NCBI GenBank assembly: GCA_019925795.1
Contig: CM034304.1
Coordinates: 23,886,228-23,950,227, forward strand
Reading direction: 5' to 3'
DNA from: Dendrobium chrysotoxum
Lineage: Eukaryota > Streptophyta > Magnoliopsida > Asparagales > Orchidaceae
Length of the DNA: 64,000 bases
Numbering within the stretch: the stretch's first letter is position 1; every line of letters starts with the position of its first letter. The notes under the pieces are model-generated. The model did not search any database, was not told where the DNA came from, and saw nothing but the letters and a program-made list of their open reading frames with translations. Positions 1 through 10,549 of the stretch are shown here, piece by piece. Both the position numbers and the translations under genes were made by a program.

Positions 1-487
1 AGTTATCTCAAGAAATCATTAGATGCATATTTAAAAATTCAAGAGACTAAAACGAGATTTTTAAATAGTCGATTTGATCGTTTGTAAAGAATTAGGAAAT
101 CATTTTGGTCTTTATCTCTATATATAACATTCCAAATTTAGATATTTACAAAAATTGCACTCTTGTTATGCTTTTGAACCACTAAGGTTATGTATTTATG
201 CTTGTCATGGTTAGACTATTTTGGTATTTGGATGACAATTTGAAAAATAAAAATAAGGGGATGTTAGCTTTGTGAATAATCAAGTTTTGGATGTATATGT
301 AATTACCCCAAATATTTTTAAATTTTGGCAAATGAAAAAAATGAACTTCACAGTCACTCTACTGTACCTATTGTTTTTTATATCTTTGGTTGGAAGATAA
401 AAGAAGGGCCTTTTGATAAGAAGAAGAAAGAAGATGTTGGAGAACACAAGCTAAACATTCTACAAGGAGAGAGAGAGAAAGAGAGAG
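1..487. other. Upstream flank of the golgin-like gene
   Basis: AT-rich non-coding DNA. The last 40 bases form a GA-rich leader just ahead of the start codon at 488, a plausible 5' UTR. A short open frame begins at 325 and overlaps the gene start in another frame. It has no recognisable product and could at most act as an upstream ORF. No clear TATA box was identified. Confidence 0.4.
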
Positions 488-3297
488 ATGCAGGGAGTAG
501 TGAGAGAGCAGCAGCAGCAGCAGCAGCAGCGTGTGAAGGATTCTGAGCTCATCTATGGAGAAATGCCAACAAATGAAGAGAGAGAAGATCAGGAGGAAAT
601 GCCGAGATCAGCTCTCTCTGCATTCAGAGCAAAGGAGGAAGAGATTGAAAGGAAGAAAACTGAGGTGAGAGAAAAGGTTTTCTCTCAGTTGGGCAGAGTA
701 GAAAAGGAATCCAAACGTTTGGCAGAAATCCGAGCTGTAAGTAGAGCTTTTAGATCAAATAAATATGTTTTAACATCTAGTTTATATTATATAAAAAGGC
801 CATTTACATACATAACACTTAATAATATACTATTTATTATTTATAAAACCTAAAACTTTCTATTTACAAATATAACACCACTAAATATTATACCTTCCTC
901 AAATAACTAGAAAAATATCACCCTCCTCAAATTCACCATTAACTTCCATCGATGCACACGCCATTGATTCTCCCAATGCCCTTTCCAGTGAGATCCCATC
1001 ACGACTTTCTCGATCACAGCTTCTTCTTCCTCGTAGTTCACACGCTGCCAATCTGTTGATGCCTTTCTCGAACGAGATCCCGTCATGATTTCATCACCTC
1101 TTTCTTTTGCTTTGAGGATCTCACCATTTTGAGAAGGCAAAGGCAAGAAACAGCATCAACAAAGTGGTAGTTTAGGTTTTTTATTTTTTATTTTTATTTT
1201 TATTTTTGATAACGGGAGTATCTACCCGCTGCTACTCTAAAAAGAGCACTTGACGGCGTAACTAATTCCTTGGCGGAACCTAATGAGGCCACCCACCGGT
1301 ATCGGGCCCACACTTGCTTTGCCCCACTAAAGAGGCGAGGCTGTAGTAGAGGGGATTCGAACCCTAGATTGGGGGTTCCCAACCATACTCGCCCAACAAG
1401 CACCCTAAGCCTTGGTGGGTTGGTAGTTTAGTTTAAGTAAAAAAAAAAAAGCTTAAGGTGCTACATATTAAAATAACATAATTTTAAGTGTTATATATAC
1501 ATCAATCCCTCTAATAAAAAAAATAAAAACAAAACTGTAGATTATTGTCTTATTTTCTACTGAAAAATCAGAAAATGACAGGAGCTGGAAACAATGGCTG
1601 ATCCTACCAGAAAGGAAGTTGGAGCAATTAGGAAGAGGATTGATACAGCTAATCGTGAGCTAAAGTCCCTTGGACAGAATTGCCTGAAGAAGGTTTAGTT
1701 ATTTATTCATAATTTATAATTAATGAATAAGTGAATAAAAATTTTGAACTTTAATTATCTATAAATTATGTTTATAATTGTTTCTTTTTTATTATTTAAG
1801 GAGAAGGAATATAAAGATGCTGTTGATGCCTTCAATGAGAAGAACAAAGAGAAGGGCCAATTAGTCAATAAATTGATGGAGGTAATAATTTTTTGAAATA
1901 TTTTTGTTTCCATTTTTCAAATTATAAGAGATGATTTTTCATCTCATTTATACTTTTTCTTCTTAAATTTATTTATATGATACACCTAAATGAATACGAG
2001 AGCATAAGCACGATATGACCCAGATACAAAAATGGCTCTTATTATAAATATAGGAAATAGATACAAATTGAATACTTCATTATAATTTTATATCTTAAAA
2101 ATTAAAAAATTATATGGTAATTATGCAAATTAAATTAATATAAATAAATTTATAGGGTAATATATTTATTTTAATTGCTCATAAAATGAGAAGTGCATTT
2201 AAATTTAGGAAATAACTTAAACTCAATTGAAGAAGAGATAATCATAAGATATTATAGATTGTTAGCTTGATTTAGATTTTTTGTTTTGAAAAAATAAAAT
2301 ATTATAAAAATTATAGGAAAATATAGATGAATAAGAAAAATAAAATTAGTGTTAAGTAGGTATTAAATTATTCAAGTAACATATATTAAAACAAAAGGAA
2401 ATATATGACTTAAGTTATTTATATAATATACTTGCAAGTAGGGGTGTCAATATTTGACACGACACGAAAATCCGACTCGAACCCGACTCAGAATTTTCGA
2501 GTTTGACCCGACCCGATTTCAAAACGGGTCGGGTTCGGGTTCTCGGATTCGACTCGTCTGAAAAACGGGTTGGGTTCGGGTTGACCCGTTTGGTTGCCGG
2601 GTCAACCCGGAAACCCGTTTTACAAAGAGCTGGCAGCGCTGCCCGACCTGCCCATTAGGCTGCTCCAGTGCTGCCCCAGGTTTCCCTCGCGCTGCTCGAG
2701 GCCTGCCCGCGCTGTCCCGAGGCTGCCCGCTACTGCCCCGCCCTGCCCGCACGCTCGGACACGCCCGCTGCTGCCCCGCCCTGCCGGCGCCTGCCCACAC
2801 GTTCCCGCGAGTGCCCGCGCCCGCCCGCCGCCCGGAGCCCGCCGTCCCGCAGCCGCAACCGGGTCGGGTCGGGTCAACCCGGCAACCCGACGGGTCGGAT
2901 CCGGGTTCAAGAATCCGACCCGTTTACATACCCAGGTCGGGTTAGGGTCGACCCGTTTGAGCCCGGGTCAATTCCGGGTTCGACCCGAACCCTACCCGAA
3001 ACCCCGTTTTGACACCCCTACTTGCAAGGTTAAAATTTATTATTCATGATATGGTAGTAGACATATGTCGCCATTAAATTTTTTTTTTAATAGACACATT
3101 GATAGCTTGTTTGGCACGTGTCGAGCATATGTTGGATAAGTGCTCGTATTTGACATGAAATACGTCATTATTATGAATCATAGTTTCATTTCTTATATGA
3201 TATTTTATGAATTTTTTGGCAGCTTGTGAGTGAGAGCGAGAGATTGAGGATGAAAAAGCTGGAGGAATTGAGCAAGACAATAGACTCTCTACACTAA
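488..3297 (+). CDS. DUF662 / RAB6-interacting golgin-like coiled-coil protein (4 exons, 171 aa)
   Basis: Four exons join in phase 0: 488-736, 1582-1692, 1801-1881 and 3223-3297, all with GT/AG introns. They give 83+37+27+24 codons and a stop at 3295-3297. The protein is short, highly charged and helical throughout. It matches the plant DUF662 family, often annotated as RAB6-interacting golgin. Recognisable blocks are RSALSAFRAKEEEIERKK near residue 40, GRVEKESKRLAEIR near 69, MADPTRKEV early in exon 2, EKEYKDAVDAFNEKN at the start of exon 3, and SESERLRMKKLEELSK in exon 4. The start at 488 gives a short N-terminus with a run of seven Gln (residues 8-14). No stop or frameshift interrupts the model, so it looks functional. 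A Golgi or vesicle-tether role is inferred from the family name only. Introns 1 and 3 are enlarged by a SINE and a hAT element. Confidence 0.9.
509..530 (+). repeat. CAG microsatellite encoding polyglutamine
   Basis: Seven in-frame CAG codons encode Gln8-Gln14 of the golgin-like protein. The run is a pure triplet repeat and therefore likely length-variable between individuals. Confidence 0.9.
1176..1420 (-). mobile_element. tRNA-derived SINE in intron 1 of the golgin-like gene
   Basis: Read on the minus strand, the element has an A-box-like motif (GGCTTAGGGT, about 10 bases from its start) and a perfect pol III B box (GGTTCGAATCC, window 1353-1363), spaced about 48 bases apart. It ends in an A-rich tail, seen on + as TTTTTATTTTTATTTT after 1176. 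An 11-bp TSD, TGGTAGTTTAG, flanks it at 1165-1175 and 1421-1431. Length, promoter boxes, A-rich tail and TSD together fit a SINE. It lies antisense to the host gene. Confidence 0.88.
2439..3020. mobile_element. Non-autonomous hAT-like element with GC-rich core in intron 3
   Basis: The ends form a terminal inverted repeat: TAGGGGTGTCAA at the left and TTGACACCCCTA at the right. Identical 8-bp flanks, CTTGCAAG, lie at 2431-2438 and 3021-3028, the TSD size of the hAT superfamily. Inside both ends are many degenerate copies of GACCCG/CGGGTC. The centre (about 2620-2870) is extremely C+G-rich compared with its AT-rich surroundings. No transposase is encoded. Several long open frames here exist only because the GC-rich core lacks stop codons. 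Confidence 0.85.
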
Positions 3298-5380
3298 TTC
3301 AACCTGAGGATATAAGCAAGGAATTAATTATTTTTGTGTTTGAATGTTCAAGAAGAGGATTTAGTTTCCTCTTGTTATCCTCATAGTGATTTGAATAATT
3401 GTCTTCTTTAAATTGTTTGGTTTTGGCTTTTTTAGAATATGCTATCCACTTGAAGCCTTGAAAAAAGTGTTGATTTTTTCTTTTTTTTTGAAAAAGAAGT
3501 GATGCTTGCTTCTTTTAATTAGCCCCCCTAAAGCATTGATTTGAAAAACAAAGTCTAATGTTTTTAAGAAATACTTTTCATATTAAAAAAATTAACACCA
3601 AATCTCAATATAATCTCAATATTTATGTATATTGAGATTTAAAATCTTCCATTCATTTCATTTTCCAAGATATTTTGTTAGTTATTATGAAAGAGTAGAG
3701 CAAGAAGATGTAGCAGCTCATCAATTAATAAAGAGATGTTGTTCTTATATCCTAGAAGGAAAAAGGTTTATTTGTTCTATATCACTTGATGACAAACCCA
3801 TACTTGAAAGTTCATGATAGAGACTACATCTAAGCAAGTATGTGAGATCTAGCCTCCAAAATATTTGTGAAGTAGTGAGGAAGGTAAAGTGTATGCCTCA
3901 TAATCACTTGAGGTGAATTTAAAGACCATTAAATGGAGGATTTGGATGCGTGTTAAGATCATAAGAGTAATCGTGAATTAGTTAGCTAAAGAGTAATTAA
4001 AATAATTTGGATCGCATCGAAGTAGTTGAGAAAATTTATATTTGTTGAAGGCAATGTTGATTATAACACAATGGCCATAAAAGAGTCAAAGGTCTTTAGT
4101 GTATATAGTTTTTATGTTTTATGTCATCGCCCAGAATTTGGTTGGTTGGACTATCCTGAATTTAGTCATCATAATTTCATCCAAATATAATGAGAAAGCT
4201 AGGTTGATCGGCTTGGATGGGGTTCAAGGAAGGATAATCATATCAATTAATTATAGAGTTGATTATTTACACCTAAATACAAATAGTAATCATCTAAAAT
4301 ACTACTTGGCCAATTTCCTAGGGTTGTTGTCAACTTCCACATTGCTGGCTTATAGGATTTAGAAATTTTTAGGAGGAAATTAATGGTACTGAAGGAAAAT
4401 ATGCCTAACTAACAAGAATAAGATATCTAGTAAGTGTAAAAAAATATATAAGGAGTACATAAACAAATGTGTTTAAATACAAGATGTGTAAACCGAAAGA
4501 TGGCCTACAATTATCAAGGACAAAGGTTGACATAAATATAACAAAACTATTAAGGGTTTATTTTAGATAAACCCAAAGGTCGGCTATTTCTTGAAGTAAA
4601 TAATTAAACCATAAGACCCTTTCTCTATGGCATATTCACCTATGCCACTCATTTTTTATTCACCGCCTAATGATTTATAAAAAATGAAACAATAAGTTTG
4701 TGAAAATGATTTGACACATTAATAAAATTGAGGAAACCTAATAATATGACAAACTTTGGTTGGTTGATCAGCTCAAGGCATTTGGATAGCATCCAATATT
4801 GCCACCAATAGATCAAAATCTCACAACAGTAGTTTCCATCACTTTTGATAGATCATTCACTGATAATATATGCAAAAAGTTTAACAAAAAAACTAAAAAT
4901 ATTTTAAAGATTTCATTCATATACTTCTTCAATTTCATCGATATCATATAGTATGTAGAGGTCATGATTGAAGATCACACATCATCTATATTAAGCATTT
5001 GTCAAAGATCACACAAAATTGTTGATCTTTACAAAATTACACTAGCAATCATAAATATTAAAGATCACATAGTGATGGAATGATCTCTTGGAGGCAAACC
5101 AAGACTCTCAGTCTCACTTCTCATTTTATAGCATTATCACCATAACTTTGACATTCTTGTAAGAAACAAAGAAAAATAATTAAATTATACGCTCAAAATA
5201 ATTATGACAACAACTTAGCTATTCAACCATGTATAACAAAGAAAGAAGAGTTTCGATAACAATCATAATATAAAGCCACTAACAAATTAAGAATCCCCCC
5301 TTAAATGTAGCACAAATGACAAGGGAAGTCAGTAATCAACTCATGACAGTATTAGAAAATAACTCTCTTGTGAGCTCACA
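3298..5380. other. Gene 3' flank and anonymous AT-rich DNA
   Basis: The first 200 bases are a likely 3' UTR of the golgin-like gene. The rest is AT-rich. Short open frames at 3632-3817 and 4099-4362 show no recognisable domain, splice context or family resemblance. I see no repeat boundary or RNA gene. Confidence 0.4.
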
Positions 5381-5384
5381 ATCT

Positions 5385-6130
5385 ATGGCAAAACTAGTCG
5401 CAAAGATAATTTTGTGACCGACCTTATTATCATGGTGTTGGCTGTTATGTAGCTTGTCGCTAATTTGTGACAAGAAATTACCATAAAACATGGGTCACAA
5501 ATTGCTTTTGTGGTTGTTGGAAGTTGGGTTTTTATGCATCAATTTGTGAATAATATCATTGCAAGTCCATCTGCAAATGGATTACAGACTGCCAATGTTC
5601 ATTTCTATAATTTCTACACTTACAAATATATGGAAACTAAATTGTAAATGTACATAGAATTTTTGAATATTTTTACATATCTATCCAAATAGCTTGACTA
5701 GGTCGAAAAAGTGTGAACTAATACAATAATTCTAACAGCAGTTGCATACTTCCGATCATATTAGTGAGTATGTGCAACAATACTACCAACAATATACACA
5801 ATAGTTTTAACATATGTTTCATTAAAGCAAAATATAAAAATAACTTCTAAACACAAAAAAATTAGTTAGTCATCATCATCACCATCTTAATTATCATCAT
5901 TTTCATCATCTTCACCACCATTTTCATCATCATTAGCATCACCTTGAGTCCTGCTTAGACCACCTTCATGATGTATCTCTTTCAACATGGATCACACAAG
6001 CTTTTCAATTTCTTGCCACATAACTAGTTTCTTGTGATAATAGCTTTCTTTGGATCACTCTGAGGGGTGGTCAATTATCATTTTTCTTACATCCATGCAT
6101 TTGGGTTGAATTAATGTCGAGTAATACCAT
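5385..6130 (-). mobile_element. Possible remnant of a CACTA-type transposon
   Basis: From 5385 to 5580 there are repeated, partly inverted GTCGCAA / TTTGTGAC motifs of the kind found in sub-terminal regions of plant CACTA elements. From 5880 to 5940 the minus strand encodes an acidic Asp/Glu/Asn-rich tract, followed upstream by lysine-rich helix-like sequence. This could be the C-terminus of a TNP-type transposase. No terminus or TSD was found. The call rests on general appearance only. Confidence 0.25.
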
Positions 6131-6242
6131 CCACACCAAATTTTGTTGTTATGCGCCTCATATTTTTCTTGTATAAATATAAATATATATGAAAATATTG
6201 TATTGTTGAAGTTAATTATAATGAGTTCTTTCATATTAACAA

Positions 6243-7114
6243 TAAAACAACAACATCAGCATCAAGTCTTTATCCTACTACATGAGGTCGGCTACATGAA
6301 TCATTTTTCTCCATTGTGTTCTGTTAAGAGTCAAATTCTCATTTAAATTTAATAAAAAGTCTTATCAACAAGAAGAATATCATAAAAAAAAAAAGCACAC
6401 CGGGGTACATCCTCTTGTAAATGTCTAGTAAGATTATCCATGACTAAAGAAAATAGATATGGACTTAGAGCTTATCCTTGATGTAATCAAATTGAAATAG
6501 GAAAATACTTGATCAAACCACCTTGTATTTGAACACAAGTAATAGCTCCCGCATACATATCCTTAAGGACTTGAATATAAGCATTTATAACTCCTTTCTT
6601 TTGTAGAACTCTCCAGAGCGCATCTCTTGGACCTTTGTCATATGCTTTCTCTAAATCAATAAATATCATATGTAAACCCTCTTTAATATCTATGTACTTG
6701 TCCATCAAACCTCTTAATAAATGTATAGCTTATAAAGTAGACTCACTCGACATAAATCCTAATCGATTTAGAGAAATATTAGTATTACGTCGTAACCTAT
6801 GCTCAATAACTCTCTAACATAGTTTCAATGTAAGGAGCATTAACTTAATTCCTACATAATTCATACAGTCTTGTGCATCACCTTTATTCTTAAAAATTGG
6901 AATCAACACACTCTTTCTCTTCTCACCTGGCATCTTTTAGTCTTCAAAATAATATTAAAAAGTTTTGTAAGCTAAACAATTCCTTCATCTCCTAAGCATT
7001 CCTATACCTCTATTGGAATATCAAGAGGTTTAATAACTTTTCCACACTTCATTTTCTTTAAAGCCTCTCTAACTTTGGATTTACTAATATGACAATAAAA
7101 ATAAAAATATTTAT
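6243..7114 (-). mobile_element. RTE-type LINE, 5'-truncated and internally deleted
   Basis: Minus-strand reverse transcriptase sequence lies at 6487-6708, with the block FIDLEKAYDKGPRDALW followed by YIQVLKDMYAGA. Relics of more upstream RT continue to about 7090. The 3' end has the plant RTE tail sequence seen on + as GGTCGGCTACATGAATC (about 6289-6305), next to CAA-rich repeats. A 14-bp TSD, TTTCATATTAACAA, flanks it at 6229-6242 and 7115-7128. Against the copy at 41980-43332, about 0.7 kb is missing between the 3' tail and the RT palm region (junction near 6346-6380). Stops and frameshifts make it inactive. Confidence 0.88.
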
Positions 7115-7128
7115 TTTCATATTAACAA

Positions 7129-8970
7129 CAAAATTTTTAATTTTGCATCTATAACAACAATGTGTGAATGAGTGCCATTGTAAAGCCACCTAAAGGGTAG
7201 TATGAAGGGTTAGTGAAATCAGTAATCAAGTCATGATCCTTCTCTAATTACTCTCATTGCTTCTTGCTCTTAGCCCTTCCTAAATCAAGGTATTCATCTA
7301 GAAAATATCTCCACCTTCTAAGCAAATTCCAATCTACTCAGCATTCTCTATTCAACATTTAGCTAACCAATCTAACCTATTGGCCAATTACCAATAACTC
7401 TCATTATGAAGCTAAAGTTACACAACTTCAATATTAAGGTCTCCATTATAATAAAATTATATATTATTACATTACTCACGAGCTAAAAATAAATAAATAA
7501 TAAATACCAAGAGTCTTTAGAGCATGTTCTAAAATCAAAGGTTTCTTTGAAGAAGACTACAAAAATTCAAGAATTAAATGAGGAGAAAGTCAAAAGGGTA
7601 TGGTTGTGGTTGAATAAGAGGCTATGAACATAATCAAGGATGAACATAGTCCAATAATAATGTTAATAGAACATGAAGTCTAAGAAGAGGATATTAATAA
7701 TGAATAATATATGATATGATAAGTCAAAGATCTAATGTAATATTATGAGAAATAAAGCCATTATACCTCAGCTTTTTGTATATGGTTATAATCAAGTTGA
7801 TAGAAATCAAATTTCTTAAAGAAGTTAGAGTGAGAGGAGATTAGATTATCTTATGAGCACGCAAGTTGATGACATTTATATGAAAAGCTCATAATACTAT
7901 TGTAATTATAATGATTTATGAACCTTAAATCTATAAAAAATCCCCATGATATTGAAAGGGGCTCTAGTCAGCTACTAGATGATATTAGTAGGGGAAATTT
8001 TTTAAAGAAGAGTGTATACTATAAGATATTATGCAATTTTGGTAGTATTATTTGTGGTAAAATTCATTGTACGAGAAAGAGTGGGAATTATGTTTAAAAG
8101 GAGAAATAAGTTTTTCCCTCCCATGTAGGTTAGCGAGCGCATACGCGGAAGGAGAAAAAAGACCATCACCTGGAGAGAGAGAGAGAGCGTGCTTGGGAAA
8201 GAAAACTATTTATAATCCCCTCTTATATTTCACAATACGATATCTCTCATTCCCTTCTCTATATATAGCTCCCATTTTATTTTATTTTATTTTATTTTTG
8301 CAAACATTCTCTTCTACATTTGGTTATTCCATGAGAGTTTTTTCTGTCTAAGAAGGTTATTTGTGCAAATATGGACCATTCCAAAGCTTGCAAAAACTTT
8401 GACAATTTTGTTGTATTATTTCCAATTTCTACATGTATGCTTTCTATATTAAATTCATCCTCATTTAATTATGTAAATCACTTGATGGTACAAATTAATT
8501 ATTAGATGTTATAAATATTTAGTGATATTTATTTTTTAAAAAGGATATTAAAATTTATAGCTACTCAAATGATGTTGGCTATTTAATTAATTTGCATTAA
8601 TAATTTGAAAAAAAGATTGCTCATTTTTTCCTTTAAAACTAAATTATTGTTCATTTAACTTCCATCACATTTTCTATCAATTAAAAAAAAAATGATCAGT
8701 TCAACTAACAATATAAATGAGTAAAAATATCTTATATGAAAAATATGAAGTTCAACTAACAATGTTGCACAGTTCTATTAACTATATCCTTATACTAGAA
8801 ATGTTTACTATTTTTAAATTTTTCTTATTTAGGTTGTATTGTCGTTTGCATAAGATAAACATCTAAGAAGACATCCTCGATTTCATATTTCATGATAATT
8901 TTTAGTGGAGTCCAATGGGTTGGGACCATTTCATACTGGGAGAAATCAACAAAATTAAATTTTAGAACCA
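7129..8970. other. Anonymous AT-rich DNA with two small microsatellites
   Basis: No gene is supported here. A short GA run near 8170-8185 and a TTTTA run near 8277-8298 are simple repeats. The open frame at 8067-8351 crosses both and has no recognisable domain. Confidence 0.4.
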
Positions 8971-8974
8971 ACAA

Positions 8975-9300
8975 TACCACAAAAAAAGGGATATCGTAGT
9001 GCTAATAATAGGCTTTCCCATCAGTTTTCATCGCCACTATATTTCTTGTAGTGGTTTGAAAACTACTACAAGACCGCCGTGATTATAATGTGCAATGACA
9101 TTTCTCGGTGGTTTCAAGACTGTTGGGGAAGATGTTCAAAAGTGTTGGCTATAACAGCAGTTATAACCACCATATTTTTACAAAATTGATGTGGTTATGA
9201 TCGCCACTATAAGGTCAAAAATGAAATTTTTTTACAGAATTGTGACCATATTAACCGTCATAATTTTGTAGTACCATTACGCTTAAAACAGCCACAGTGC
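8975..9300. mobile_element. CACTA-like non-autonomous element ends
   Basis: At 9041-9052 the + strand reads TTTCTTGTAGTG, the reverse complement of the common plant CACTA terminus CACTACAAGAAA. Around it are alternating motifs such as GCCACTATA, ACCGCCGTGA and GGTTATGATCGCC, typical of sub-terminal arrays in CACTA-derived MITEs. A second terminus and a 3-bp TSD were not resolved. The stretch may be two overlapping decayed copies. Confidence 0.35.
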
Positions 9301-10129
9301 TCAATTTTTTTTTAAAATTTTCTTGAGACATATCTGTGTTTTTGAGCTTAGCTTTGGAAAGGTGCAAAGCAATTGAAACTCTAATTTTTTTGAGAAATTT
9401 GAAATTAACTTTTGAATTTTAATTCTAAAATCGAACATGCTATTAGAAATGATATACTGCCCCGGAAGACAGAGATAAAATTTCCTAATGAGTTCAAATT
9501 TAGAATTATAAAATTTATCATGAATATCATAGCCAAATTTAAGAAGAAACTACATATGATCCCGAAGGGTCAAAATAATATTCGATCGAATATTTAACTA
9601 TGATAATCTAGATGTGTTATCATTAATTTCTTAATCAAATCATGGTAATAAATGATATATCTTCTTAAAGAAAGAAAATATCGTTTATTATCAATCATTT
9701 GAATATGACGATAATGATCATCTTTAATTTTCTTGATTTTTCTAAAGAGAATTAATTGATTTTTAAATTGAACTAGGATCTTTATATCTCCTACGAAGGC
9801 AAGCCTTTGAAGTTAAGTACATTGTAGGAAGCTCAAGTTTTGTACAAATACTCTCGATTAAAATAATAATAGAAATTTCATTTTGAATTTTCAAGGAGTG
9901 ATATCAAAGGAGTAAGGTTAGAATTTCAATTGGGAATGAATCAAATTTGGACAGTTATTTTGGAGGCCAATAGGGGAGTAGGAGGCTTTTTGAGATTCTA
10001 AAACAATTCAAAAATGCCTCAGTTTATCCTACATGTTTGGCTTTACAGTTTGGTTTAGAGAGAGATTTTAATTTGAGTTATCATTTTATTAGAATGTTGG
10101 GATTATATTTTTGAAATTGGGACTTATAA

Positions 10130-10300
10130 TTTTGGGTTCACCCCGGATCCTAAATCTATTTTGGGCACCAAACCATAGCCACCTGAACCTAGCTAATGAT
10201 ATGCAAATCTGGACTTATCCTGACCTGGATTAGAGAGCCGAACCTACTTGCACTTTCCATGTGTTGCCTAAAACAAGTAATTGAGTTAAATTCTCTTAAA
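10130..10300. repeat. Fragment related to the LTR-like sequence at 35180-35290
   Basis: The phrases GCAAATCTGGACTTATCC, then GACCTGGATTAGAGAGCC, parallel GCAAAACCTGGACTTACCC and GGCCTGGAAGGGGGAGCC near 35230-35275. The preceding TAAATCTATTTTGGG also resembles 35165-35185. This suggests both belong to one dispersed, non-coding repeat family, probably an LTR. Confidence 0.35.
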
Positions 10301-10466
10301 TAGAAATCAATTGCCAATGCATAAAAGTTATTAATGCTAGCTTGGGTTGGACTCGAGCTCGAGCTTTCCTTGCTACATGGGAAAGGGAAGAAAATAAAAG
10401 TGAGAGCCTTTAAGCTAGCTTATTCAGGTTACATGGGTTGATTGAAGGAAAATAAATAAGAATGTG

Positions 10467-10470
<4 letters not shown>

Positions 10471-10546
<76 letters not shown>
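10471..10546. repeat. (GA)38 microsatellite
   Basis: An uninterrupted 76-bp GA dinucleotide run. On the minus strand it creates an artificial Ser-Leu repeat open frame at 10424-10708. Its purity and length suggest high length polymorphism. Confidence 0.95.

Positions 10547-10549
<3 letters not shown>

Noticed and set aside
1353..1363. Possible tRNA gene because of a perfect B box
   Set aside because: No cloverleaf could be formed. The A-rich tail and TSD fit a SINE.
2594..3049. Several overlapping long open frames on both strands
   Set aside because: They lie in the GC-rich core of the hAT-like element, where stop codons are rare. The translations are Pro/Arg/Ala-rich repeats with no domain.
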